Shown here: positions 24,791-31,460 of the stretch, one piece after another | Layout: each line of letters starts with the position of its first letter | Position numbering within the stretch: position 1 is the first letter of the stretch | Assembly: GCF_035506375.1 (NCBI RefSeq) | Contig: NZ_DATJPM010000002.1 | Span: forward strand, 1 to 47,958 | Length of the DNA: 47,958 nucleotides | Reading direction: 5' to 3' | Source of the DNA: Methanocella sp. | Lineage (GTDB): Archaea > Halobacteriota > Methanocellia > Methanocellales > Methanocellaceae | Translations under genes and position numbers: made by a program | Notes under the pieces: model-generated | Seen by the model: only the letters and a program-made list of their open reading frames with translations | The model's database searches: none | Told to the model about the DNA's origin: nothing

Positions 24791-24810
24791 TTTTTTGAAA
24801 TTTCAAAAAA
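24791..24810. promoter_or_regulatory. Perfect 20-bp palindrome, candidate operator of the lipid reductase operon
   Basis: TTTTTTGAAA followed by TTTCAAAAAA forms a perfect 20-base palindrome. It is directly followed by ACTTAAATAG (TATA-like, about 24810-24819), about 25 bases ahead of the regulator ATG at 24842. The site would cover the position of the TFB recognition element, so a bound dimer could block initiation. The first gene downstream encodes a MarR/GbsR-type dimeric regulator, consistent with autoregulation. Confidence 0.6.
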
Positions 24811-24841
24811 CTTAAATAGTTGTTCTGCATCAGTACGCTTA

Positions 24842-25336
24842 ATGGCTAAGTCATACTCCGACATTATCAAGGAGAGGGAAGCAATACTGGACACCTTCGA
24901 GGCGCTTTTCAAGGCCCGGGGACTGGGAACTCTGCACGGCCGCGTCTTCGGCGCGATCCTGCTGGCGGTGGAACCCATGACCCAGGACGAGATCAGCGAA
25001 TTCACCGGGTACTCTGTGCCGGCGGTCAGCTCCGCCATCGACGAGCTGGTCCGGCTGAACCTCGTGGCCAGGCAAAAGCGGCAGGACAGCCGTAAAAATT
25101 ATTATTCGAGCCGCGCGAACCTCGATGAGATCATGCGGATGACGCTGAAGACTATCCATGACGACTACGTGCAGGTCGTGCTCGGCCAGCTCCAGGCGGT
25201 CAAGGGCGATAAGGACGCCAACGACCCCAGGCTGAGCGAGCACGCCGAGTTTATCGAGATTTACGAGGCAAAGCTCAGGGACTTAGAATCATACATGAAA
25301 AGATTACTGGACGTACCACTGGAGGAGAAAAAGTGA
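24842..25336 (+). CDS. GbsR/MarR-type winged-helix transcriptional regulator
   Basis: A 164-residue regulator. A winged helix occupies about residues 30-95: GLGTLHGRVFGAILL, then PMTQDEISEFTGYSVPAVSSAIDELVRLNLVARQKR (recognition helix) and the wing with SRKNYYSSR. The N-terminal and C-terminal helices (LSEHAEFIEIYEAKLRDLESYMKRLL) should form the dimer interface. It resembles the GbsR subgroup. It heads an operon: its stop overlaps the GTG start of a ferredoxin by four bases, and that gene in turn overlaps the geranylgeranyl reductase. The TATA box is so close to the ATG that the mRNA is probably leaderless. A perfect palindrome upstream is its probable operator. Its ligand may report on lipid or redox state. 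Confidence 0.8.
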   Translation: MAKSYSDIIKEREAILDTFEALFKARGLGTLHGRVFGAILLAVEPMTQDEISEFTGYSVPAVSSAIDELVRLNLVARQKRQDSRKNYYSSRANLDEIMRMTLKTIHDDYVQVVLGQLQAVKGDKDANDPRLSEHAEFIEIYEAKLRDLESYMKRLLDVPLEEKK

Positions 25337-25512
25337 TCACTGTAAACCGGTATCGCTGTGGCTACTGCGGGGCCTGCGTGAGCGTCTGCCCCAAGGACGC
25401 CCTGGACCTCGTCGAGACGTATATCGAGGTCGACGATAAGTGCAGCAACTGCGGCATTTGCACCAAAGTATGCCCCATGGGGGCGCTGGAGCTGGTCGAT
25501 GATGAAGAGTGA
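25333..25512 (+). CDS. Small 2x[4Fe-4S] ferredoxin coupled to geranylgeranyl reductase
   Basis: A 59-residue ferredoxin starting at a GTG that overlaps the regulator stop. Both clusters are complete: C9, C12, C15, C19 (CGYCGACVSVCP) and C37, C40, C43, C47 (CSNCGICTKVCP). It should donate electrons to the adjacent reductase for saturating lipid chains; a ferredoxin encoded beside this reductase in Methanosarcina acetivorans is known to serve it. A GGAGGAG ribosome-binding site lies inside the end of the regulator gene. The gene overlaps the reductase start by 14 bases. It is easily missed because of its size and GTG start. Confidence 0.88.
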   Translation: MITVNRYRCGYCGACVSVCPKDALDLVETYIEVDDKCSNCGICTKVCPMGALELVDDEE

Positions 25513-26680
25513 GTACGATGTCATCGTGGTCGGCGCCGGGCCGGGGGGCTCAATCGCCGCGCGGACCGCCGCGGAGCACGGCCTCGACGTTCTTTTGATC
25601 GAGAAGCGCCAGGAGATCGGCGATCCCGTGCGGTGTGCCGAGGGCACGGGCAAGCTGGGGCTCTCGAAGTTCATCGAGCCCGACCCCAGGTGGATATGCG
25701 CCGAGGTCACCGGTGCCCGGATCTTCGCCCCGGACGGGACCTGCGTCGAGCTTTCCGAGAAGCTCGCCGGCAAGGAAGTGGGCTACGTCCTCGAGCGTAA
25801 GATCTTTGACCGCGCACTGGCGAAGACGGCCGCGAAGGCCGGCGCCGAAGTGCAGGTCAAGACCCAGGCGACCTCTCTCCTCAAGGAAAACGGCAACGTC
25901 TGCGGCATCCGGGGCAAATATCGCGGCGACGACTTCGAGGCCCGGGCAAAAGTCGTGGTCGGCGCCGACGGCATCGAGTCGAGGGTCGGCAAATGGGCCG
26001 GCATTAACACCACGATAAAGCCTAAGGATATCGAGACCTGCGCGCAGTTCCTGGTCACCGACATCGACATCAAGGCTGACAGCTGTGATTTCTACATGGG
26101 CAACGAGCGCGCCCCCGGCGGCTATGTCTGGATCTTTCCCAAGGGAAAGCGGGAGGCCAACGTGGGCCTGGGGATTCTGGGCAACCGATTCTCGGGTAAG
26201 CATCCGATCGACTACTTGCACGATTTCATGGCCTGGAAGTTCCCGGATGGCAAGATCATCGAGACCGTCGTGGGCGCGGTGCCGGCAAGCGGCATGCTCA
26301 AGCAGCTTTCCACGGGCGGGCTGGTGCTCGTCGGAGACGCCGGCCGGGTGTCGGACCCGATCACGGGCGGCGGCATCTATAACGCCATGGCCAGCGGCCG
26401 CATCGCGGGCAACGTCATCGCGGACGCCATCAAGGCTAACGACGTCTCGGCGAAAAAGCTGATTCGCTACGACCGCGAGGTCGGGGAAGAGCTCGGCAAG
26501 CAGCTGGACCGGAACTATAAGACGAAGGAGTTCGTCGTCAAGGCGGAGGATAGCCTGATGAACTCGGTAGCGAGGTCCCTGCAGGGCGTTAATTTCGAGG
26601 AGATGTCCGTGGCGAAGCTCTTAAGAGAGATTATCACACGCAACCCGGCAATGTTCCTGGAGCTGGCCGGCCTCTTCTGA
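25499..26680 (+). CDS. Digeranylgeranylglycerophospholipid reductase (geranylgeranyl reductase family)
   Basis: A 393-residue flavoprotein that hydrogenates the geranylgeranyl chains of archaeal membrane lipids. The FAD dinucleotide-binding motif is at the N-terminus (VVGAGPGGSIAARTAAEHG), with PVRCAEGTGK soon after, and the second FAD motif is GLVLVGDAGRVSDPITGGGI near residue 285. The catalytic domain includes GYVWIFPKGKREANVGLGIL. Length and order match the archaeal GGR family, which includes the enzyme of Thermoplasma. It is coupled by overlap to the upstream ferredoxin, its presumed electron donor, and controlled by the MarR/GbsR-type protein two genes upstream. Confidence 0.92.
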   Translation: MMKSEYDVIVVGAGPGGSIAARTAAEHGLDVLLIEKRQEIGDPVRCAEGTGKLGLSKFIEPDPRWICAEVTGARIFAPDGTCVELSEKLAGKEVGYVLERKIFDRALAKTAAKAGAEVQVKTQATSLLKENGNVCGIRGKYRGDDFEARAKVVVGADGIESRVGKWAGINTTIKPKDIETCAQFLVTDIDIKADSCDFYMGNERAPGGYVWIFPKGKREANVGLGILGNRFSGKHPIDYLHDFMAWKFPDGKIIETVVGAVPASGMLKQLSTGGLVLVGDAGRVSDPITGGGIYNAMASGRIAGNVIADAIKANDVSAKKLIRYDREVGEELGKQLDRNYKTKEFVVKAEDSLMNSVARSLQGVNFEEMSVAKLLREIITRNPAMFLELAGLF

Positions 26681-26828
26681 GGCCAGCCATTTTTTATTAC
26701 TAAACAAGCTTAAAAAGCTTAATGATTTGAGCCCCAAACGCAAAATTGGCTTGAAATACAGTTAATCTCGAAATCATAAAACAATTTTATCAAAAACTTT
26801 ATTATCACCAAAAACAAAAAATCATTTC

Positions 26829-27194
26829 ATGAAATTAAATGATATAGTCGCTTCAATGTCGGGATACCTGTCGGAGCAGACAATCGTGGACTTTATCATG
26901 TACAGCAAGGCCTTCGATGACACCCGCTACTCGGTGCTCAAGACAAAGGCCGTCGACAAGGTCTCCATCGCGTTGCTTGCGGCTGCGAAAAACAGCGAGC
27001 TTTTCTACGACGTCGTCCAGTGGGGAGAGGACACCGGCGTGGCCTCCAAGGCGACTTTCTCCCGCAGAAAGGACTTTCTCGTAAACCTGAACGTCCTCTT
27101 CGAGGAGAGCGTCAAGACGCCCTTCGGCCGCCCCAAGATTCGCCTCAAGCTGAACGACGGAAAGCTCAAAGAGTGCTTCGGCATCCCGGCATAA
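26829..27194 (+). CDS. Stand-alone winged-helix protein similar to the C-terminus of haloarchaeal TbsP (DUF5821)
   Basis: A 121-residue probable DNA-binding protein. The stretch VSIALLAAAKNSELFYDVVQ followed by WGEDTGVASKATFSRRKDFL and FGRPKIRLKLN resembles, from memory, the C-terminal winged helix of haloarchaeal DUF5821/TbsP regulators, which control glycolytic and gluconeogenic genes. In haloarchaea that domain is joined to a large N-terminal domain, whereas here only a short helical N-terminus (about 40 residues) precedes it. The gene is monocistronic with an AT-rich 150-base upstream region. Targets unknown. The similarity is recalled, not computed. Confidence 0.65.
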   Translation: MKLNDIVASMSGYLSEQTIVDFIMYSKAFDDTRYSVLKTKAVDKVSIALLAAAKNSELFYDVVQWGEDTGVASKATFSRRKDFLVNLNVLFEESVKTPFGRPKIRLKLNDGKLKECFGIPA

Positions 27195-27230
27195 TATTAA
27201 AAGGGTTTGTGCCTTAGCCTTAATTTGCGC

Positions 27231-27725
27231 TCATAGTTTATTTTTTATATCTGTAACAAGGTAAAAACGCCGTTTTTCATGGCGCGGTGTTTCTCTCCCT
27301 TCGACGAGCACACCACGTTTCGTCGCTTTCAACGTGATGCCGTCGAGGGCGCCCTTGCCGCAGAGTACGTCCTGCTCCGGGTGCGTGCCGGGCACGATAC
27401 AGCCGCTCAGCACGATCCTCTCGCCCGCGGAGACCACGAGCGGTATGCGGCGCGTGGCCGGGTGTGACTTTTTAAGCACGAGAAGGGGCGAGCCGCCCTC
27501 CCGGACGAGGAACAGCATGCTGCGGGCCATTTCCATGGCCTTTTCTCCGCCTAAAAAGCACGACGCCGCGATGATGTCATCCGGACCCAGGAACTGGACG
27601 AGTTCCTCGCCCTCGGTCTCGATGAAGACCCGCTTAAGGCCTCCGGTCCTGACAATTCCCACGGTATTGTTATCGTCGTATAAAAAAAGGATCTCGTCGG
27701 GGCCGAGATCTAACTCGACGCTCAC
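27231..27725 (-). CDS. Hypothetical protein coupled to a zinc-ribbon microprotein (164 aa)
   Basis: I do not recognise this protein. It begins with strand-rich, acidic sequence (VELDLGPDEILFLYDDNN), followed by a long helix region (FLGGEKAMEMARSMLFLV) and a second strand-rich part with a Cys in LSGCIVPGTHPEQDVLCG. No membrane segment is seen. The GTG at 27725 is chosen because it overlaps by four bases (GTGA) the stop of the upstream zinc-ribbon gene; a longer frame starting at 27764 would lie wholly inside that gene. The two proteins are thus translated together and may act as a pair. Function unknown. Confidence 0.65.
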   Translation of the reverse strand: MSVELDLGPDEILFLYDDNNTVGIVRTGGLKRVFIETEGEELVQFLGPDDIIAASCFLGGEKAMEMARSMLFLVREGGSPLLVLKKSHPATRRIPLVVSAGERIVLSGCIVPGTHPEQDVLCGKGALDGITLKATKRGVLVEGRETPRHEKRRFYLVTDIKNKL

Positions 27726-27877
27726 TCGATCAGCTCGACGTCCTCGCTGCCGCAGGACGGGCACACGGGCCTCTTGCCCGCGCCTTTGAACTTATTATCG
27801 CAGTCCTTGCATTTATAGCGCTTGAACTTGATCTCGTTTATCTCGATATCTGCGGGCATTCCGCCGGTGGTACACAT
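27722..27877 (-). CDS. Zinc-ribbon microprotein (51 aa)
   Basis: A small protein with two C-x2-C knuckles: YKCKDCDNKF (C23, C26) and RPVCPSCGSEDVE (C39, C42), the standard zinc-ribbon of rubredoxin-like or nucleic-acid-binding type. The N-terminus MCTTGGMPADIEINEIKFKR has one more Cys. A strong Shine-Dalgarno (GAGGTGA) stands seven bases before the ATG. Its stop overlaps the GTG start of the next gene. It may bind nucleic acid or another protein; it is too short to decide. It is located downstream of the fumarase genes on the same strand. Confidence 0.8.
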   Translation of the reverse strand: MCTTGGMPADIEINEIKFKRYKCKDCDNKFKGAGKRPVCPSCGSEDVELIE

Positions 27878-27900
27878 GCTACATTCACCTCTACTGATAT

Positions 27901-28482
27901 TTAGAATCGCATACCCTTAATATTTTCCGAGACCCTGCGCCTGACCGCCTCGTAGAGGTCGCCCAGGTGCGCGTCCATCGTCACCGTCAGCGGCCCGAAA
28001 TTCTCGACCTCGAGGAGCCACACGGCCTCGGCCATGCCCAGGTCCTCCCAGGCGAGGCCGAGCACCTTTTTCACCATGCGGGCGCCCAGCACCGCGGTGC
28101 CGCCAGTCATCGAAAAATATACGGCCCCGTTGTCGTGAAGCGCCTTCAGCACATCCGGCCCCATGCCGCCCTTGCCGACGATGGCGGCGGCGCCATGCTC
28201 TATGACAGCGGGCTCCAGGCCGTTCATGCGCGAGCTGGTGGTGGGGCCGATGGCCACGATCTTCCACTCGCCGTCCTCTTTTTTAACGATGGGGGCGCCG
28301 TGGAAGATGACCGAGCCGTCAAGCTTAAAAGGCAACTCCTTATGCTCTTTGAAATATTCGGCCATGCGGACATGCGCCTTATCCCTGGCCGTGACAAAGA
28401 CACCGCTGATATAAACGATATCGCCGGCGCGGAGCTTTTCGACGGTCTCCCTGGCCAGCGGCGTGTCGAGACGGTAATCCAT
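27901..28482 (-). CDS. Class I fumarate hydratase, beta subunit (C-terminal domain)
   Basis: A 193-residue subunit of the two-part iron-sulfur fumarase, which interconverts fumarate and malate in the incomplete citrate cycle. The motifs GDIVYISGVFVTARDKAHVRM, FHGAPIVKK, IGPTTSSRMN and GKGGMG and the ending region GGTAVLGARM are characteristic of the beta domain that completes the active site. A tartrate dehydratase of the same family is the main alternative. It follows the alpha gene directly (stop and start adjacent), so both are cotranscribed. It is 5' of the zinc-ribbon gene on the same strand. Confidence 0.88.
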   Translation of the reverse strand: MDYRLDTPLARETVEKLRAGDIVYISGVFVTARDKAHVRMAEYFKEHKELPFKLDGSVIFHGAPIVKKEDGEWKIVAIGPTTSSRMNGLEPAVIEHGAAAIVGKGGMGPDVLKALHDNGAVYFSMTGGTAVLGARMVKKVLGLAWEDLGMAEAVWLLEVENFGPLTVTMDAHLGDLYEAVRRRVSENIKGMRF

Positions 28483-29343
28483 CTACTCGCCCCCGAGCTC
28501 GACGCTGCCGTCCTCGTAGATCCGGGCGTGCGCCCTGCGTGCCGCATAGCACTGGAAGATGACGGCCACAGGAAGGCTCGCCGTATGACAGCAGGCGTAC
28601 TCGGCCTGGACCCCCAGGGCTGTCGTGTCTCCGCCCAGGCCCATGGGGCCGATGCCCGTGCGGTTTATCGCGTGCAGCAGCTCCATCTCGAGCCGGGCGA
28701 CATCCCTGTCGGGGTTTCGCGAGCCTACCGGCCTTAAAACTGCTTTTTTCGCCAGCGCCATGCACTCATCCGCGGTGCCGCCGATGCCGACGCCCAAGAT
28801 GACCGGGGGGCAGGGCTTGCTACCGGCGCCGACGACCGTGTCCAGGACAAAACGCTTGACCCCGGCGATGCCCGCTGAAGGATTGAGCATTGCCAGCGCG
28901 CTCATGTTCTCCGAGCCGCCGCCCTTGGGCATCACGGTGATGTCGATGTGGCCGGACGCCTCGCACGAGTAATATATGTAAGGCATGCCCTTTCCCGTAT
29001 TGTCGCCGGTATTCGCGCGTGTAATCGGGTGGACGACGTTCTTACGGAGCGGTATCTCGTGCGTAGCCCGGTGCACGCCCCGGGCGACCGACTCTTCAAA
29101 GCCAGGCACGGTGAAGCCCATCTTCACGAAAAAGACCGGCAGGCCCGTATCCTGGCACATGGGCAGCGTGCACGCGCCCGCCTCCTTCACGTTCGCGATG
29201 ATCCTCTCCAGCTCCCGCCTGGCCAGGGGGTCCCGCTCGATCAGCATCGACCCTTCCAGCGCCGCCAGTACGTCGGGAGGGAGTACGGCCACGGAACGGC
29301 GGAGCAGCGCGATGACCGTTTCCTCGATGAGCCTGTCTTCCAT
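28483..29343 (-). CDS. Class I fumarate hydratase, alpha subunit
   Basis: About 286 residues forming the iron-sulfur domain. Cysteines expected to hold the [4Fe-4S] cluster are in LPMCQDTG, in SKPCPPVILGVGIGG and in EYACCHTASLPVA. The VHPITRANTGDNTG and GGGSENMSAL motifs bind the substrate carboxylates. The ATG at 29343 is used, since the longer frame adds 16 hydrophobic-basic residues that family members lack. It forms an operon with the beta subunit and reads away from the tRNA-modification gene at 29521. TtdA-like tartrate dehydratase is the alternative, but fumarase is likelier in methanogens. Confidence 0.88.
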   Translation of the reverse strand: MEDRLIEETVIALLRRSVAVLPPDVLAALEGSMLIERDPLARRELERIIANVKEAGACTLPMCQDTGLPVFFVKMGFTVPGFEESVARGVHRATHEIPLRKNVVHPITRANTGDNTGKGMPYIYYSCEASGHIDITVMPKGGGSENMSALAMLNPSAGIAGVKRFVLDTVVGAGSKPCPPVILGVGIGGTADECMALAKKAVLRPVGSRNPDRDVARLEMELLHAINRTGIGPMGLGGDTTALGVQAEYACCHTASLPVAVIFQCYAARRAHARIYEDGSVELGGE

Positions 29344-29422
29344 ATAACTGGAAATAGTGCGCCTTACGATAAAAACCCTTTTCAGAAGCAAATAAATAAA
29401 AAGACCGTTTTATCACAATCGT

Positions 29423-29521
29423 ATGTCTCTGACCATCGGCGACCTGCTCGAGGACGTCAATAAGAACAGGTTTTTACTGGCGATCATACTACTGGCGGTA
29501 CAAGAAAACGAAGGGCAATAA
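29423..29521 (+). CDS. Tiny reading frame overlapping the methylthiotransferase start (32 aa)
   Basis: A 32-residue frame, MSLTIGDLLEDVNKNRFLLA followed by a hydrophobic run ending VQENEGQ, whose TAA overlaps the ATG of the tRNA methylthiotransferase (TAATG). It has no Shine-Dalgarno; a TATA-like AAATAAATA about 30 bases upstream would make it leaderless. It may be a real coupled peptide that assists translation of the next gene, or chance. Codon use is similar to genes nearby. A weak visual likeness to the helix of RNA polymerase omega/Rpo6 subunits is not enough for a name. Confidence 0.35.
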   Translation: MSLTIGDLLEDVNKNRFLLAIILLAVQENEGQ

Positions 29522-30738
29522 TGAGGATATACATTGAGACGCACGGCTGCACGGCTAACCAGAGCGACTCCCGGGAGATGCGGAACTCGATCATCGCTTC
29601 GGGCGGCGAGGTCGTCGGAACGCCCGGAGAAGCCGACACGGTCATCGTTAACACCTGCGCGGTCACCGAATTCACCTCGAAGAGCATGCTGAAGGCCATA
29701 AAAAAATATGACGGCAAGAGGGTCATAGTCGCCGGATGCATGGCCGCGGCGCAGCCCTACCTGCTTAAAGGCATCAACGTCGAAATAATGCGGTCGCCAG
29801 GCGCCGCCGCAGTCGCCGGCGCTCTCGGGATACCGCCGGTCGCAGGGGAGCCCCTCATCAAGGGCACGACGGCGATCATATCCATCGCCGAAGGATGCCG
29901 GGGACACTGCTCTTACTGTATCGTACGCCTCGTGAGAGGCCCGCTGCGCAGCGTCCCCGCAGAAAAGGTCGTGTTTACGGTTAAACGTGCCGTGGAAATG
30001 GGCGCAAAAGAGATATTCCTGACAGCCCAGGACGCCGGCGCCTACGGGCTCGATACCGGTAAAAGGCTGCCCTCCCTCCTGCGCGACGTACTGCGCCTCG
30101 GGGGCGACTACCGGGTACGCCTGGGAATGATGAACCCGTTCTCCATATCGGACATCCTTGACGACATGGTCTCCGTTTTAAACGACCCCCGCGTATACAG
30201 GTTCGCCCATATACCGGTCCAGTCAGGCTCGGACCGCATCCTGAAGCTCATGGCGAGGCCATATACTGAAAGCCAGTACCGGGAAATCGTCGCCAGGCTC
30301 CGGCATGGCGTGCCCGGCATTACCATCTCCACCGACTACATCGTGGGGTTCCCGACGGAGTCGGACGAGGACTTCGCGATGACCATGGAAGACCTGCGTG
30401 CAACGAGGCCGCTCAAGGTGAACATCACCCGCTTTTCCCCGAGGCCGGGTACCGCCGCCGCCGGCATGGAAAACCCGCCGTTCGGGATAAAGAAGGAGCG
30501 CTCCCGCGCTCTCACTCGGCTCCATCACGAGATAACTTCGGCCTATATGCGGGACTCGGCGGGCCGCCGCCTGAGCGTGCTCGTCACGGACGAAGGAAAG
30601 CCAGGAACGGCAGTCGCACGGGACGATTATTATCACATGGTCGTCATTCCGTATGCTGTTCCTCCCGGCACTCGCCTGGACGTGAGAATTTGCGGTGCGA
30701 GCACCACGTATATGGCCGGTGAACCAATTAATAAATAA
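29521..30738 (+). CDS. tRNA (N6-threonylcarbamoyl-A37) methylthiotransferase, CDKAL1/MtaB type
   Basis: A 405-residue radical SAM enzyme that converts t6A37 to ms2t6A in tRNA. The N-terminal MTTase domain has cysteines in THGCTANQSDSREMRNSI, VNTCAVTEF and VAGCMAAAQPY for the auxiliary cluster. The radical SAM triad is in EGCRGHCSYCIVRLVRGPLRS (C-x3-C-x2-C). The barrel continues with TAQDAGAYG, HIPVQSGSDRIL and TDYIVGFPTE. A C-terminal TRAM domain (about residues 340-400) completes the protein. Archaeal members belong to the CDKAL1-like e-MtaB group. Its ATG overlaps the stop of a 32-codon frame. Confidence 0.9.
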   Translation: MRIYIETHGCTANQSDSREMRNSIIASGGEVVGTPGEADTVIVNTCAVTEFTSKSMLKAIKKYDGKRVIVAGCMAAAQPYLLKGINVEIMRSPGAAAVAGALGIPPVAGEPLIKGTTAIISIAEGCRGHCSYCIVRLVRGPLRSVPAEKVVFTVKRAVEMGAKEIFLTAQDAGAYGLDTGKRLPSLLRDVLRLGGDYRVRLGMMNPFSISDILDDMVSVLNDPRVYRFAHIPVQSGSDRILKLMARPYTESQYREIVARLRHGVPGITISTDYIVGFPTESDEDFAMTMEDLRATRPLKVNITRFSPRPGTAAAGMENPPFGIKKERSRALTRLHHEITSAYMRDSAGRRLSVLVTDEGKPGTAVARDDYYHMVVIPYAVPPGTRLDVRICGASTTYMAGEPINK

Positions 30739-31346
30739 AAACGATAAAAATTTATGGGCCAAATTTTTTCATTAATTTTGTATTAAATGTAATAAATAGT
30801 ATTTTTTTAACATCAGGATTCAGACTGATTATAATTAAATTTAATATTGGGAATAAGCATATATATTTTCAATAAAGAGCTAAATTTAAAATAAAACAAT
30901 AAAATTACTAGTATTTTGTATTATATTTTATTAATATGGCAAATTATATCCTATATACCGTCTAATCTGATATATTTGCTTATTTTACTCAAAAAAGCCT
31001 TTGTCGGCATGATAATCTATAAATAGGTTAGAACCATATAGTAAATGTTTAAAACAAAAAATAATATATTATTATATTATTATAATGCATACAAAAAGAA
31101 AATAAAACTTATTTTTATTTAATTGAAATTAACCATATATAAATCAATAATTAAAAAATACCTGGCAAAGCAAGAGCTTTAAAATAATACTAATAAATAT
31201 TATATAAATATTTAAAAATATTTTAGCGTGTAAACATAAAGTTAATATGCCAGAAATACATATCAACATCTAGTCGAATGGTCTATCAAAAGCTATGGAT
31301 GTATGTATCGGATGTATGTATCATGCCCATAGTATTAACCTTTTAA
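30739..31346. other. AT-rich region upstream of the mcr operon, no gene seen
   Basis: About 600 bases of very AT-rich sequence, in contrast to the GC-rich genes on both sides, with many A- and T-tracts and TATA-like strings (for example TATATAAATATTTAAAAATA near 31201-31220). No reading frame with coding character, no tRNA and no repeat cluster is seen. A tandem duplication GGATGTATGTATC (31297-31309, 31310-31322) lies near its end. Such a region may serve as upstream promoter and nucleoid-exclusion sequence for the highly expressed mcr operon. Confidence 0.6.
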
Positions 31347-31460
31347 GATCGCCTGGTGAGGCGGTCATAATTGGCACCTCTTGAGTGCAGGTCACGGTTC
31401 GTGACTGCGCGTAAGCGACCATTCTGACCACTTGTAAACAATCCCACGGGAGGAGGGAAA
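31347..31460 (+). promoter_or_regulatory. Structured leader of the mcr operon
   Basis: CCTTTTAAG at 31339-31346 is TATA-like. Downstream are hairpins GATCGCC/GGCGGTC (31347-31366), GCAC/GTGC (31374-31388) and GTCACG/CGTGAC with outer GCA/TGC pairs (31387-31408); the last two compete for bases 31387-31388. The sequence becomes GC-rich here, though no protein is encoded. The strong ribosome-binding site GGGAGGAGGG lies just before the mcrB ATG. If transcription starts about 31370, part of this structure is in the mRNA and part overlaps the promoter. Confidence 0.5.

Noticed and set aside
26706..26720. Two AAGCTT hexamers three bases apart after the geranylgeranyl reductase gene
   Set aside because: Short symmetric AT-rich motif; too little to call a terminator or operator.
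27967..28737. 256-residue plus-strand frame opposite the fumarase genes
   Set aside because: Antisense to two well-supported subunits of class I fumarase.
30739..31460. tRNA or other stable RNA gene upstream of mcrB
   Set aside because: No cloverleaf, T-loop consensus or GC-rich gene body found; the only GC-rich part is the short leader with hairpins.
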